This document shows positions 10,496 through 17,500 of a stretch of DNA of 64,000 nt, one piece after another; positions within the stretch are counted from its first letter, which is position 1, and each line of letters starts with the position of its first letter. The notes under the pieces were generated by a model, which did no database searches, had not been told where the DNA came from, and was given only the letters and a program-made list of their open reading frames with translations. The position numbers and the translations under genes are program-made. Source of the stretch: Brevundimonas sp. (GTDB lineage Bacteria > Pseudomonadota > Alphaproteobacteria > Caulobacterales > Caulobacteraceae). The stretch lies in the NCBI GenBank assembly GCA_004296955.1, contig SCVB01000101.1, positions 1-64,000 on the forward strand, in the 5' to 3' direction.

Positions 10496-12514
10496 ATGAG
10501 CCTCGCCGCCGCCTCCCGCGCCGCCCTTCTGACCGCCGTGAGCTGGAGCGCCTTCGTCGGCGTCGCCGCCGCCCAGGAGGCGCCGCAGACGGCAGAGCTG
10601 GACGACGTCATCGTCACCGGCGCCCCCTATGGCATCAGCGCCCGGGCCACCACCATCGCCACCACGGTGATCGACGAGGAGACCCTGGCCGCCGCGCCCG
10701 CCGCCTCGCTGGGCGATCTGGTGGCCGGCCTGCCGGGCATGCGCTCGACCGATTTCGCCCCGGGCGCCAGCCGCCCGGTGATCCGCGGCCTGAGCGGGCC
10801 GCGGGTGCAGGTGCTGACCAACGGCATCGGTCTGATCGACGCCAGCTCGGTCTCGCCGGACCACCAGGTGGCGACCGACCCGGCCGAGGCGAACCGCATC
10901 GAGATCGTGCGCGGCCCCGCCACCCTGGCCTATGGCGGCACCGCCATCGGCGGGGTGGTCAATGTGCTGGACAACCGGATCCCGACCGAACTGCCGGACG
11001 GCGTCGACGGCATGGTCTCCACCCAGGCCTCCAGCGTCGACGGCGGCTGGTCGGTCTCGGGCCGGGCGACCTTCGCCCTCGGGCCGGTCGCGGTCAGCCT
11101 CGACGGCGTCAGCAAGCAGGCGGACGATTATGACATTCCCGCCCCCGCGATCTCGCAGCGGCTGGCCGATGCGGAGGGCATTCCGCGCGGACCGGGCGGC
11201 ACCCAGCCCAACAGCTTCTCGGAACTGGACAGCCGCGGCCTCGGCCTGTCGTGGATCGGCTCGCGCGGCTTCATCGGGGCCTCGGTCAAGGACCTGTCCA
11301 GCACCTATGGCGTGGTGGCCGAGGAGGACGTCTTCATCCAGCTGGAGCAGACGCGCGAGGATCTGCGCGGCGAGCTGACCCTCGACGGCGGCCCGTTCCA
11401 GCGGATCACCGGCGCCTGGGGCCACGCCGACTACACCCACACCGAGTTCGAGGGGCCCGGCGCCCCCGGCACCATCTTCCAGTCCGACGGCTGGGAGGCC
11501 CGCGCCGACCTGGTGCAGCGGAGCCGCAACGGCTGGAACGGCGCGATCGGCGCCCAGACCCTGTCGCGATCCTTCGAGGCCATCGGCGACGAGGCCTTCG
11601 TCCCGGCCAGCGAGACCGAGGAGGCGGGAATCTACACCGTCCAGCGCCTCGACCGCGACCGCTGGGGCCTGGAGGGCGGGCTGCGCTACGACCGGCGCAG
11701 CGTGAGGGCCGCGCCGCTGTCCGGCGGGCCCGAGATCGATCGCGACTTCGACAACTGGTCCGGGTCGGCGGCGGCCTTCATCAAGCCCATGGCGGACCTG
11801 TTCCTCGGAATCAGCCTGGCCCACAACGAACGCGCGCCGTCCGAGGTCGAGCTGTTCGCCGACGGCCTGCATGTGGCGACCGGCGTCTATGAGACCGGCG
11901 ACCCCACGCTGGACAATGAGACCGTCACCACCATCGAGGGCACGGTCCACTATGACGTCGGCCGGTTCCGCGGCGACCTGCACGTCTATGCGTCGAAATA
12001 CGACGGCTTCATCGACGAGCGGGACACCGGCGCGGTGTTCGTGGACGGCGGCGAGAGCTTCCCGGTGTTCCAGTTCGTCCAGACCGGCGCCGATTTCCGC
12101 GGTTTCGAGGCCGAGGCGGCCTGGGATCTGTGGTCGGAGGGCGACCGCGGCCTGAGCCTGGAGGGCGCGGCCGACTTCGTGCGCGCCGAGACCGATCTGG
12201 GGCCGGCCGCGCGCATCCCGCCGTGGAGCCTGACGGCGCGCCTGGCCTGGACCTCGACGCCGCTGGACGCCGCCCTGGAGGTGCGCCGGGTCGCGGAACA
12301 GGACCGGCTCGCCGCCTATGAGCTGGGCACGAACGCCTACACCATGGTCAATCTGTCCGCCTCGTGGCGGCCGTTCGCCGACAAGGCGATCGCCGTTTTC
12401 GCGGAAGGGCACAACCTGACCGATACGGAGGCCCGCGAGCACGTCAGCTTCCTGAAGGACCGGGCTCCGCTGCCGGGCCGCAATTTCCGGGCGGGGATCA
12501 GCTACCGGTTCTAG
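10496..12514 (+). CDS. znuD: ZnuD-like TonB-dependent outer-membrane receptor
   Basis: Outer-membrane beta-barrel receptor importing a TonB-energised ligand, here probably zinc or a zinc chelate. From the ATG at 10496 it has 672 residues with a signal peptide ending VGVAAAQE. A TonB box-like LDDVIVTG is followed by the plug (LGDLVAGLPGMRSTDFAPGASRP... and RIEIVRGPATLAYGG). The barrel ends in the aromatic signature GISYRF. The segment NERAPSEVELFADGLHVATG resembles the ZnuD subgroup. The Zur dyad just upstream and divergent zur support zinc-repressed expression. Extracellular His-rich loops are not prominent, so cargo remains an inference. Confidence 0.85.
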   Translation: MSLAAASRAALLTAVSWSAFVGVAAAQEAPQTAELDDVIVTGAPYGISARATTIATTVIDEETLAAAPAASLGDLVAGLPGMRSTDFAPGASRPVIRGLSGPRVQVLTNGIGLIDASSVSPDHQVATDPAEANRIEIVRGPATLAYGGTAIGGVVNVLDNRIPTELPDGVDGMVSTQASSVDGGWSVSGRATFALGPVAVSLDGVSKQADDYDIPAPAISQRLADAEGIPRGPGGTQPNSFSELDSRGLGLSWIGSRGFIGASVKDLSSTYGVVAEEDVFIQLEQTREDLRGELTLDGGPFQRITGAWGHADYTHTEFEGPGAPGTIFQSDGWEARADLVQRSRNGWNGAIGAQTLSRSFEAIGDEAFVPASETEEAGIYTVQRLDRDRWGLEGGLRYDRRSVRAAPLSGGPEIDRDFDNWSGSAAAFIKPMADLFLGISLAHNERAPSEVELFADGLHVATGVYETGDPTLDNETVTTIEGTVHYDVGRFRGDLHVYASKYDGFIDERDTGAVFVDGGESFPVFQFVQTGADFRGFEAEAAWDLWSEGDRGLSLEGAADFVRAETDLGPAARIPPWSLTARLAWTSTPLDAALEVRRVAEQDRLAAYELGTNAYTMVNLSASWRPFADKAIAVFAEGHNLTDTEAREHVSFLKDRAPLPGRNFRAGISYRF

Positions 12515-12605
12515 CCGACGCCCGCGGGGCGAGCCCGTTTGCCGCCCCGACGCGTCTGCGCTAGACACGCGCCTTCCTTCCCTCACCAGAGCCCGTTTCG
12601 CGTCC

Positions 12606-13406
12606 ATGACCGACACCACAGCCACCGCCCAAGCCGCCCTGTCCGGCAATGTTCTGTTCTACGGCAAGCCGGAGCCTCTGTCGGTCGAGGCCCATGGCGG
12701 CCTGGGCGTCGACCCGGTCGAAAAGCCGTACGGCTTCGTCGCCCAGACCAATCTGGTGCCGCTGACGGTCACGGAATTCGCCCCGGCGGCCCTGTCCTAT
12801 CCGGTGATCTTCGTCGGCGACGCCCGGATGCCGGTCGCCGTCATGGCCCTGCGCGGCGGCGAGAACCTGTTCGTCAACGACGCGGGCGAGTTCCGCCCCG
12901 AGGCCTATATCCCGGCCTATGTGCGCCGCTACCCGTTCGTCTTCGCCAATGACGACGTCCAGAAGCGCCTGATCCTGTGCGTCGACCGCGACGCGCCCTT
13001 CATCCGCGAAGGCGGGGCCACCCCCCTGTTCATCGACGGCAAGCCCTCGCCCTACGTCGACCAGGCGATGGAGTTCTGCAACAATTTCGAACTGGAGCGT
13101 CAGCGCACGGACGCCTTCGTCAGACTGCTGACCGACCTCGACCTGCTGGACACCCGCGAGGCGGTGTTCACCCCGCGCAATCCGGACGGCACCGCCGCCG
13201 CGCCGCAGAAGATCGCGGAATATTTCGCCGTCTCGGAAGACAAGCTGAAGGCCCTGCCGGCCGAGAAGCTGGTCGAGCTGCGCGACAACGGCGCCCTGGG
13301 CCAGATCTACGCCCACCTGGTGTCGCTGCTGGGCTGGGATCGCCTGATCGCCATGACCTTCCAGCGCAACGCCGCGGTGGCGCAACCGGCGGCGGCGAAC
13401 GCCTGA
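12606..13406 (+). CDS. SapC family protein
   Basis: A 266-residue member of the SapC family, named after a Campylobacter S-layer-associated protein; biochemical role unknown. Family-typical stretches are LVPLTVTEFAPAALSYPVIF, an acidic FVNDAGEFRPEAYIPAYVRRYPF and ICVDRDAPFI...PLFIDGKPS. There is no signal peptide. In Caulobacterales and relatives SapC genes often sit beside TonB-dependent receptors, as here (91 bp after the ZnuD-like gene). The stop is followed after 3 bp by a heptamer array and a terminator. Confidence 0.85.
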   Translation: MTDTTATAQAALSGNVLFYGKPEPLSVEAHGGLGVDPVEKPYGFVAQTNLVPLTVTEFAPAALSYPVIFVGDARMPVAVMALRGGENLFVNDAGEFRPEAYIPAYVRRYPFVFANDDVQKRLILCVDRDAPFIREGGATPLFIDGKPSPYVDQAMEFCNNFELERQRTDAFVRLLTDLDLLDTREAVFTPRNPDGTAAAPQKIAEYFAVSEDKLKALPAEKLVELRDNGALGQIYAHLVSLLGWDRLIAMTFQRNAAVAQPAAANA

Positions 13407-13409
13407 CGC

Positions 13410-13580
<171 letters not shown>

Positions 13581-13592
13581 GCTCCCGCCGCG

Positions 13593-14000
13593 TCAGCGGC
13601 GGGCCAGCAGCGCCCTTGTCAGGCACGAGAAGACCAGCCGGCCGGCCTCGTCGAGCAGGTCGTGCTGGGCGATGACGATGCCCTTTTCGTCGCCGACCGG
13701 GTCCTTGCCCATGACGGTCATCCGGCCGCGCATCAGCTCGCCCGCCGGCGGATTGCGCATGTAGCGCAGGCCGTCGACGGCCAGCACCTTGGACTGGGCC
13801 CAGCCCGAGGCCCGGTCGGCGAACAGCCGGCTCCACAGGGCGTAGACCATGGCGTCCGGCGCGCCGTAGGAGGCGTCCCAGCCCGGCAGGAAACGTTCGA
13901 CGAACACATCCAGCGCCGCGGCGTCGACCATACAGGCGCCGAGGGGCACGACCTCGCCCACGCCCAGATCTTCAAAATGGACGTGCAGCGGTTCGGTCAT
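13593..14000 (-). CDS. MaoC-like hotdog-fold protein
   Basis: A 135-residue protein that opens with HFEDLGVGEVVPLG, the typical start of MaoC-type (R)-hydratases. It continues with a hotdog-like pattern (GLRYMRNPPAGELMRGRMTVMGKD...IVIAQHDLLDEAGRLVFSCLTRALL). The D/H dyad of active hydratases is not clear, so it may be a hydratase, a thioesterase or a non-catalytic paralogue acting on acyl-CoA. It lies 13 bp downstream of the MDR reductase on the same strand, so the two probably form an operon. Confidence 0.6.
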   Translation of the reverse strand: MTEPLHVHFEDLGVGEVVPLGACMVDAAALDVFVERFLPGWDASYGAPDAMVYALWSRLFADRASGWAQSKVLAVDGLRYMRNPPAGELMRGRMTVMGKDPVGDEKGIVIAQHDLLDEAGRLVFSCLTRALLARR

Positions 14001-14013
14001 CCGTTCGGTCCTA

Positions 14014-15036
14014 TCAGCCCGCAGGTTCTTCCGACACCCGGACCAGCAGCTTGCCGTCGTGGTCGCCGGTGAACAAGCGGTTCAGCGAGTCGAGCGCGCC
14101 TTCGAGGCCGTCGTCGACATGGACCTTCCACTTGACCTCGCCGCTCTGCAGCCACGGGCCCATTTCGGCGACCATCTCGCGGGCGCGGTGGGCGTAGTCG
14201 AGCACCAGGAAGCCCTGGATGTTGAGGCGGTGGGTGATGATCCGGCTGAAGTTGGGCGACGGCGGCATCTTCGTCGCATTGTAGGCCGAGATCAGGCCGC
14301 AGACGGCCATTCGCCCATGGACCTTCAGCCGGTTGTAGACGGCGATCATGATGTCGCCGCCGACGTTCTCGAAATTGAGGTCGATCCCGTCCGGAGCCAG
14401 CCGGTCCAGCGCCTCGCCGACATCCTCGTTCTTGTAGTCGACGGCGCCGTCGAAGCCGAGATCCTCGGTCAGCCAGCGGCATTTGTCGGCGCCGCCCGCG
14501 ATGCCGATGACGCGGCAGCCGCGGGCCTTGGCCACCTGGCCCGCGATCGAGCCCACGGCGCCGGCGGCGGCCGAGATCACCAGGGTTTCCCCGGCCTTGG
14601 CCTTGAGCACGTCGGTGACGCCGAAATAGGCGGTCATGCCGGTCATGCCGAGGACGCTGAGGTTGGCCGTGAGGGGCATGCCGGGCGCCCGGTGCACCTG
14701 GCGCAGCTCCATTTCGTTGACGACGGCGTAGTCAGCCCAGCCGCCGGACATCGGGGTGACGACATCCCCGGCCCGGAAGCGGCTCGACCGGCTTTCCTCG
14801 ACCACGCCGAGCGTCAGGCCGCGCATGACGCCGCCGATCGGCACCGGCGGCAGATAGCCCTCGGCGTCGTTCATCCAGGTGCGGTTGGTCGGGTCCAGAG
14901 ACAGATAGACGGTGCGGACCAGCACCTGGGATTCGTTCAGGGCGGGAACCGGCGCCTCGACCAGCTCCAGATCGCCGGGCTGGATCAGACCCCGGGGCCG
15001 CTGGCGCAGCACCCACTGACGATTCACGCGAGCCAT
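14014..15036 (-). CDS. NADP-dependent zinc-free MDR oxidoreductase (CurA/LTB4-dehydrogenase type)
   Basis: Medium-chain reductase of 340 residues acting on the double bond of alpha,beta-unsaturated carbonyls. The N-terminus reads LSLDPTNRTWMND, where this family has DPYMRGRM. The Rossmann motif is SAAAGAVGSIAGQVAKARG and the catalytic-domain signature is NFENVGGDIM. No zinc ligands are seen. The start at 15036 is chosen because GGAG lies 6 nt upstream and MARVNRQWVLRQRPRG is the family N-terminus; an open frame continues to 15159 but runs through a terminator stem. It probably forms an operon with the MaoC-like gene. Confidence 0.82.
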   Translation of the reverse strand: MARVNRQWVLRQRPRGLIQPGDLELVEAPVPALNESQVLVRTVYLSLDPTNRTWMNDAEGYLPPVPIGGVMRGLTLGVVEESRSSRFRAGDVVTPMSGGWADYAVVNEMELRQVHRAPGMPLTANLSVLGMTGMTAYFGVTDVLKAKAGETLVISAAAGAVGSIAGQVAKARGCRVIGIAGGADKCRWLTEDLGFDGAVDYKNEDVGEALDRLAPDGIDLNFENVGGDIMIAVYNRLKVHGRMAVCGLISAYNATKMPPSPNFSRIITHRLNIQGFLVLDYAHRAREMVAEMGPWLQSGEVKWKVHVDDGLEGALDSLNRLFTGDHDGKLLVRVSEEPAG

Positions 15037-15118
15037 GGCCATCTCCGGGTCTGTATGGGGTTTTCTTTGTGAACCCGCATAGTCTGCAAGGCGCGGCCTG
15101 CTGTCCAGCCAGCGCAAA

Positions 15119-15234
15119 GAAAAAGGCGGACCATGGGGTCCGCCTTGAAGTGGCATCATCGAGAATGAGGCGCGGAGGCGGCAGACTGACTTTCGTCAGT
15201 CTCAAGTCGGGGGGGCGTCGCCGCCTCCGCAGAC
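15119..15234 (-). ncRNA. Candidate EcfG-controlled small RNA (GsrN-like)
   Basis: The predicted transcript is about 115 nt. Immediately upstream is a perfect GGAAC-N16-CGTT promoter. An 11-bp helix (15230-15220 with 15182-15172) encloses a 17-nt C-rich single-stranded bulge with seven consecutive C (15215-15209) and an 8-bp hairpin AGACTGAC-GAAA-GTCAGTCT with a GNRA tetraloop on this strand. The 3' end is a perfect 10-bp terminator stem (15146-15123) followed by TTTTTCTTT. Caulobacter GsrN is, from memory, a sigma-T-dependent sRNA of about 107 nt with a C-rich target loop; that is the basis for the comparison. No ORF fits. Confidence 0.72.
15123..15146 (-). terminator. Intrinsic terminator of the candidate sRNA
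   Basis: Stem AAGGCGGACC / GGTCCGCCTT with a 4-nt loop is followed on the minus strand by TTTTTCTTT. Because there is no minus-strand protein gene immediately upstream, the terminator itself argues for a short transcript here. Confidence 0.85.
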
Positions 15235-15238
15235 ACAA

Positions 15239-15263
15239 AACGACGCACCCCGCCTCCGGTTCC
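15239..15263 (-). promoter_or_regulatory. EcfG (sigma-T-type) promoter for the candidate sRNA
   Basis: Read on the minus strand, GGAAC (15263-15259), a 16-nt spacer and CGTT (15242-15239) match the alphaproteobacterial EcfG consensus exactly. The expected start is 5-8 nt downstream, right before the first RNA helix. Confidence 0.8.
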
Positions 15264-15299
15264 CCGCCCCCGCCAGTTTTTTCGCGCGGCGGGCGATCC

Positions 15300-15325
15300 G
15301 GAACGGCCACGCCCGGGGAGGCGTT
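15300..15325 (+). promoter_or_regulatory. EcfG-type promoter for the 93-residue membrane protein gene
   Basis: GGAAC (15300-15304), a 17-nt spacer and CGTT (15322-15325) lie 35 bp before the ATG at 15360. It is back to back with the sRNA promoter, 36 bp away. Confidence 0.75.
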
Positions 15326-15359
15326 GAAGGGACTGCGAAATCCCCACGGAGCCAGCGCC

Positions 15360-15641
15360 ATGACCCACCAATCGCCCCATGACAAGGCCGCCGACGCGGT
15401 GCACGAGGGCCGCCCGGTCGAGGCCCAGTACGTTCGCGGCGGTCGCGGCGGCGTGCGCATCCTGACCCTGCTGCTGGTGTCGCTGGCGGCGGTCGCCGTC
15501 CTGCTGCTCGGCATGTGGTTCGTCAGCCAGGGCGGATTCGCCGCCACCAACGCCAACACCGGCCAACAGGCGGTCGATGTCCAGGCCTTCGACGACACGC
15601 CCGCGCCCACACCCGCAGCCGCCCCCGCGCCGGCCCGCTAG
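15360..15641 (+). CDS. Small single-pass membrane protein, predicted GSR member
   Basis: A 93-residue protein I do not recognise. It has a hydrophilic N-terminus (about 1-32), one strong transmembrane helix (about 33-56, ILTLLLVSLAAVAVLLLG) and a short periplasmic tail ending in Ala/Pro repeats. The ATG at 15360 has GGAG about 9 nt upstream; a longer open frame upstream would run through the sRNA region and has no membrane-protein character. The EcfG-type promoter and the position beside phyR suggest a general-stress envelope function. It ends before a bidirectional terminator shared with phyR. Confidence 0.75.
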   Translation: MTHQSPHDKAADAVHEGRPVEAQYVRGGRGGVRILTLLLVSLAAVAVLLLGMWFVSQGGFAATNANTGQQAVDVQAFDDTPAPTPAAAPAPAR

Positions 15642-15653
15642 ACCCGCATGAGA

Positions 15654-15681
15654 AAGGCCCCGGTCGCGAGACCGGGGCCTT
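15654..15681. terminator. Bidirectional terminator between the membrane protein gene and phyR
   Basis: A perfect 12-bp stem AAGGCCCCGGTC / GACCGGGGCCTT with loop GCGA sits between convergent stops. It is followed by TTTCTC on the minus side and TCTG on the plus side. Confidence 0.85.
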
Positions 15682-15702
15682 CTGTCGTGCCGGGCCGTGG
15701 CG

Positions 15703-16500
15703 TCAGGCCGCGGCCTTCTGCCGCGACGGATGGAAGAACAGGGCCTGGCTGATCGCCGCCTTCACCGTTTCCGGCTGGAAGGGCTTGGTGATCAGGAAGG
15801 TCGGCTCGGGGCGTTCGCCGGTCAGCAGCCGCTCGGGGAAGGCGGTGATGAAGATGACCGGCACATCGATCCGCTTGAGGATGTCCTTGACCGCGTCGAT
15901 GCCCGAGGAGCCGTCGGCCAGCTGGATGTCGGCCAGGACCAGACCCGGACGATGACGGGCGACGGCGTCGACGGCCTCGTCATGGGTGGTGGCGGTCCCG
16001 GTGACGCGGTGGCCGAGTTCCTTGACCAGGCTTTCGATGTCGGCCGAGATGATGGCCTCGTCCTCGATGATCAGGACGTCCGTGGCCAGCTCGGCGTCGA
16101 TGTCCGTCTGGGCCTCCGAAATCAGCCGTTCGATGTCATGGGCGTCGGCGTCGAGAATCTGGGCGGCCTCGGAGGGGGTGAAGCCCTCGAGGGCGGTCAG
16201 CAGGAAGGCCTGGCGCGAACGCGGGGCGATCCGCATCAGCCGCCGGGAGGCGTCGTCGTCGCGCCCCTCCATGCCGCTCTTGTCCTCGAGCTGCGCCCCG
16301 GTGGTGGTCCATATGGCGTGGAACACGTGATAAAGGGCCACCCGCGGCGTCATTTCCGGCGGCAGTTGCCGTTCGCCGGCGGCGAGCGCCTCCAGTGCGA
16401 CGCGGACATAGTTGTCGCCCGTCGTCTGGTCGCCGGTCAGAGCCCGGGCGTAACGTCGAACGTAGGGCAGGTGCGGCGCAAGGCGAGCCAGCAAACTCAT
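15703..16500 (-). CDS. phyR: General stress response anti-anti-sigma regulator PhyR
   Basis: A 265-residue response regulator with a sigma-factor-like N-terminal domain (about 1-135) fused to a C-terminal receiver (about 140-262). In the receiver the acidic pocket is E146/D147/E148, the phosphoacceptor is D191 (LADIQL), and K239 sits in the motif TKPFQ. When phosphorylated, the family member binds NepR through its sigma-like domain and frees EcfG. The gene is divergent from nepR-ecfG across a 190-bp region with two EcfG promoters. Start: ATG at 16500. Confidence 0.95.
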   Translation of the reverse strand: MSLLARLAPHLPYVRRYARALTGDQTTGDNYVRVALEALAAGERQLPPEMTPRVALYHVFHAIWTTTGAQLEDKSGMEGRDDDASRRLMRIAPRSRQAFLLTALEGFTPSEAAQILDADAHDIERLISEAQTDIDAELATDVLIIEDEAIISADIESLVKELGHRVTGTATTHDEAVDAVARHRPGLVLADIQLADGSSGIDAVKDILKRIDVPVIFITAFPERLLTGERPEPTFLITKPFQPETVKAAISQALFFHPSRQKAAA

Positions 16501-16535
16501 GTATCAAGATCCCCGACAGAGGCGGCTCCGACCAC

Positions 16536-16560
16536 GGAACCGCAGCAGGCCGTCAACGTA
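16536..16560 (+). promoter_or_regulatory. EcfG-type promoter of nepR-ecfG-kinase operon
   Basis: GGAAC (16536-16540), 16-nt spacer, CGTA (16557-16560). There is a single mismatch in the -10 element. It lies 131 bp before nepR, and its -10 overlaps the -10 of the opposing phyR promoter. Confidence 0.7.
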
Positions 16561-16579
16561 TCAAATCGGCCACGGTTCC
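16555..16579 (-). promoter_or_regulatory. EcfG-type promoter of phyR
   Basis: On the minus strand: GGAAC (16579-16575), 16-nt spacer, CGTT (16558-16555), an exact consensus. It is 55 bp upstream of the phyR ATG. Confidence 0.8.
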
Positions 16580-16690
16580 GTTCGAGTCCGCAAGCTTGAG
16601 CATTTATCGTCCGGCGCCTAGGAACCCACCCCGCGGGCCGGCGTTCCGGCACTCGCAACAACTATCGTCAGGGTGGCGGCCGTTTTCTCG

Positions 16691-16888
16691 ATGACAGACA
16701 ATTCCAATCCCCCCGGCAAGCCTCCCAAGGGCGGCGCGAGCCTGGAGGAAGCCCGGCTTCGTCAGCAGGCTATCGGCGTCAAGCTTCGTCACATGTTCGA
16801 CGAGGTGGTGAACGAGCCGGTTCCGGACGAATTCCTCGACATCCTGCGTCGGGCCGACGAGCGCTCGTCGGGGGGGAGCGGCGCATGA
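16691..16888 (+). CDS. nepR: Anti-sigma factor NepR
   Basis: A 65-residue anti-sigma factor that holds EcfG inactive until PhyR~P competes for it. The disordered N-terminus is followed by the two conserved helices, seen as QAIGVKLRHMFDEVVNEPVP and DEFLDILRRADE. The start is taken at the ATG 16691; an in-frame GTG 18 bp upstream is less likely. The stop overlaps the ecfG start (ATGA), implying translational coupling and fixed stoichiometry. Confidence 0.95.
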   Translation: MTDNSNPPGKPPKGGASLEEARLRQQAIGVKLRHMFDEVVNEPVPDEFLDILRRADERSSGGSGA

Positions 16889-17496
16889 GCGGGGCCTCGA
16901 GTCCGCCGCCCAAACCCCCCTCGGCCGACGACGAAGCGTTCAAGCGGGAACTGGTCGTGCTGATCCCGCATCTGCGCGCCTTCGCCCGGACGCTGACCGG
17001 CGATCCGACGGCGGCTGACGATCTGGCGCAGGACGCCATGATGAAGGCCTGGGACGCGCGCGCCAGCTACCAGATGGGCACCAATATGAAGGCCTGGACC
17101 TTCATGATCCTGCGCAACCAGTTCTATTCGGAAAAGCGCCGCTCCTGGCGCCAGACCCAGCTCGACCAGGAGGCCGCGGAACGGACCCTGGTCGCCGTGG
17201 ACGATCCGGAATCGCCGGTGGCGCTCGACGAACTGCGTCTGGCCCTGGCCACCCTGCCCGAAGAACAGCGCGAGGCCCTGATCCTCGTCGGCGCCGGCGG
17301 CTTCGCCTATGAAGAGGCGGCCGAGATCTGCCAGTGCGCCGTCGGCACGGTGAAGAGTCGGGTCTCGCGGGCCCGCAAGGCCCTTCAGGCCACACTGGAG
17401 AAGGGCGGCTACGCCCGCGACGGCCGCGCCGCCGGCGACGCCATGCGGTCCATTCTGGCGGCGGCCGACCGGCTGAGCAGCGTCCGGCAGGGCTGA
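16885..17496 (+). CDS. ecfG: EcfG-type RNA polymerase sigma factor (general stress response)
   Basis: An ECF sigma factor of 203 residues, orthologous in type to Caulobacter SigT and Methylobacterium EcfG. Region 2 (about 25-92) contains ARTLTGDPTAADDLAQDAMMKAWDAR. Region 4 (about 115-165) contains LPEEQREALILVGAGGFAYEEAA and GTVKSRVSRARKAL. It directs transcription from GGAAC-N16/17-CGTT promoters, of which five candidates lie within 5 kb. It overlaps nepR by 4 bp and is followed after 4 bp by the kinase. Confidence 0.95.
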   Translation: MSGASSPPPKPPSADDEAFKRELVVLIPHLRAFARTLTGDPTAADDLAQDAMMKAWDARASYQMGTNMKAWTFMILRNQFYSEKRRSWRQTQLDQEAAERTLVAVDDPESPVALDELRLALATLPEEQREALILVGAGGFAYEEAAEICQCAVGTVKSRVSRARKALQATLEKGGYARDGRAAGDAMRSILAAADRLSSVRQG

Positions 17497-17500
17497 CGCT

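Noticed and set aside
10466..12649. 727-codon antisense frame opposite the TonB receptor
   Set aside because: A shadow of GC-rich third positions; no start context and low-complexity Gly/Arg/Ala translation.
15037..15359. Long N-terminal extensions of the MDR reductase (to 15159) and of the small membrane protein (from 15069)
   Set aside because: Both run through the sRNA terminator and helices and have no family similarity; internal starts have proper ribosome-binding sites.
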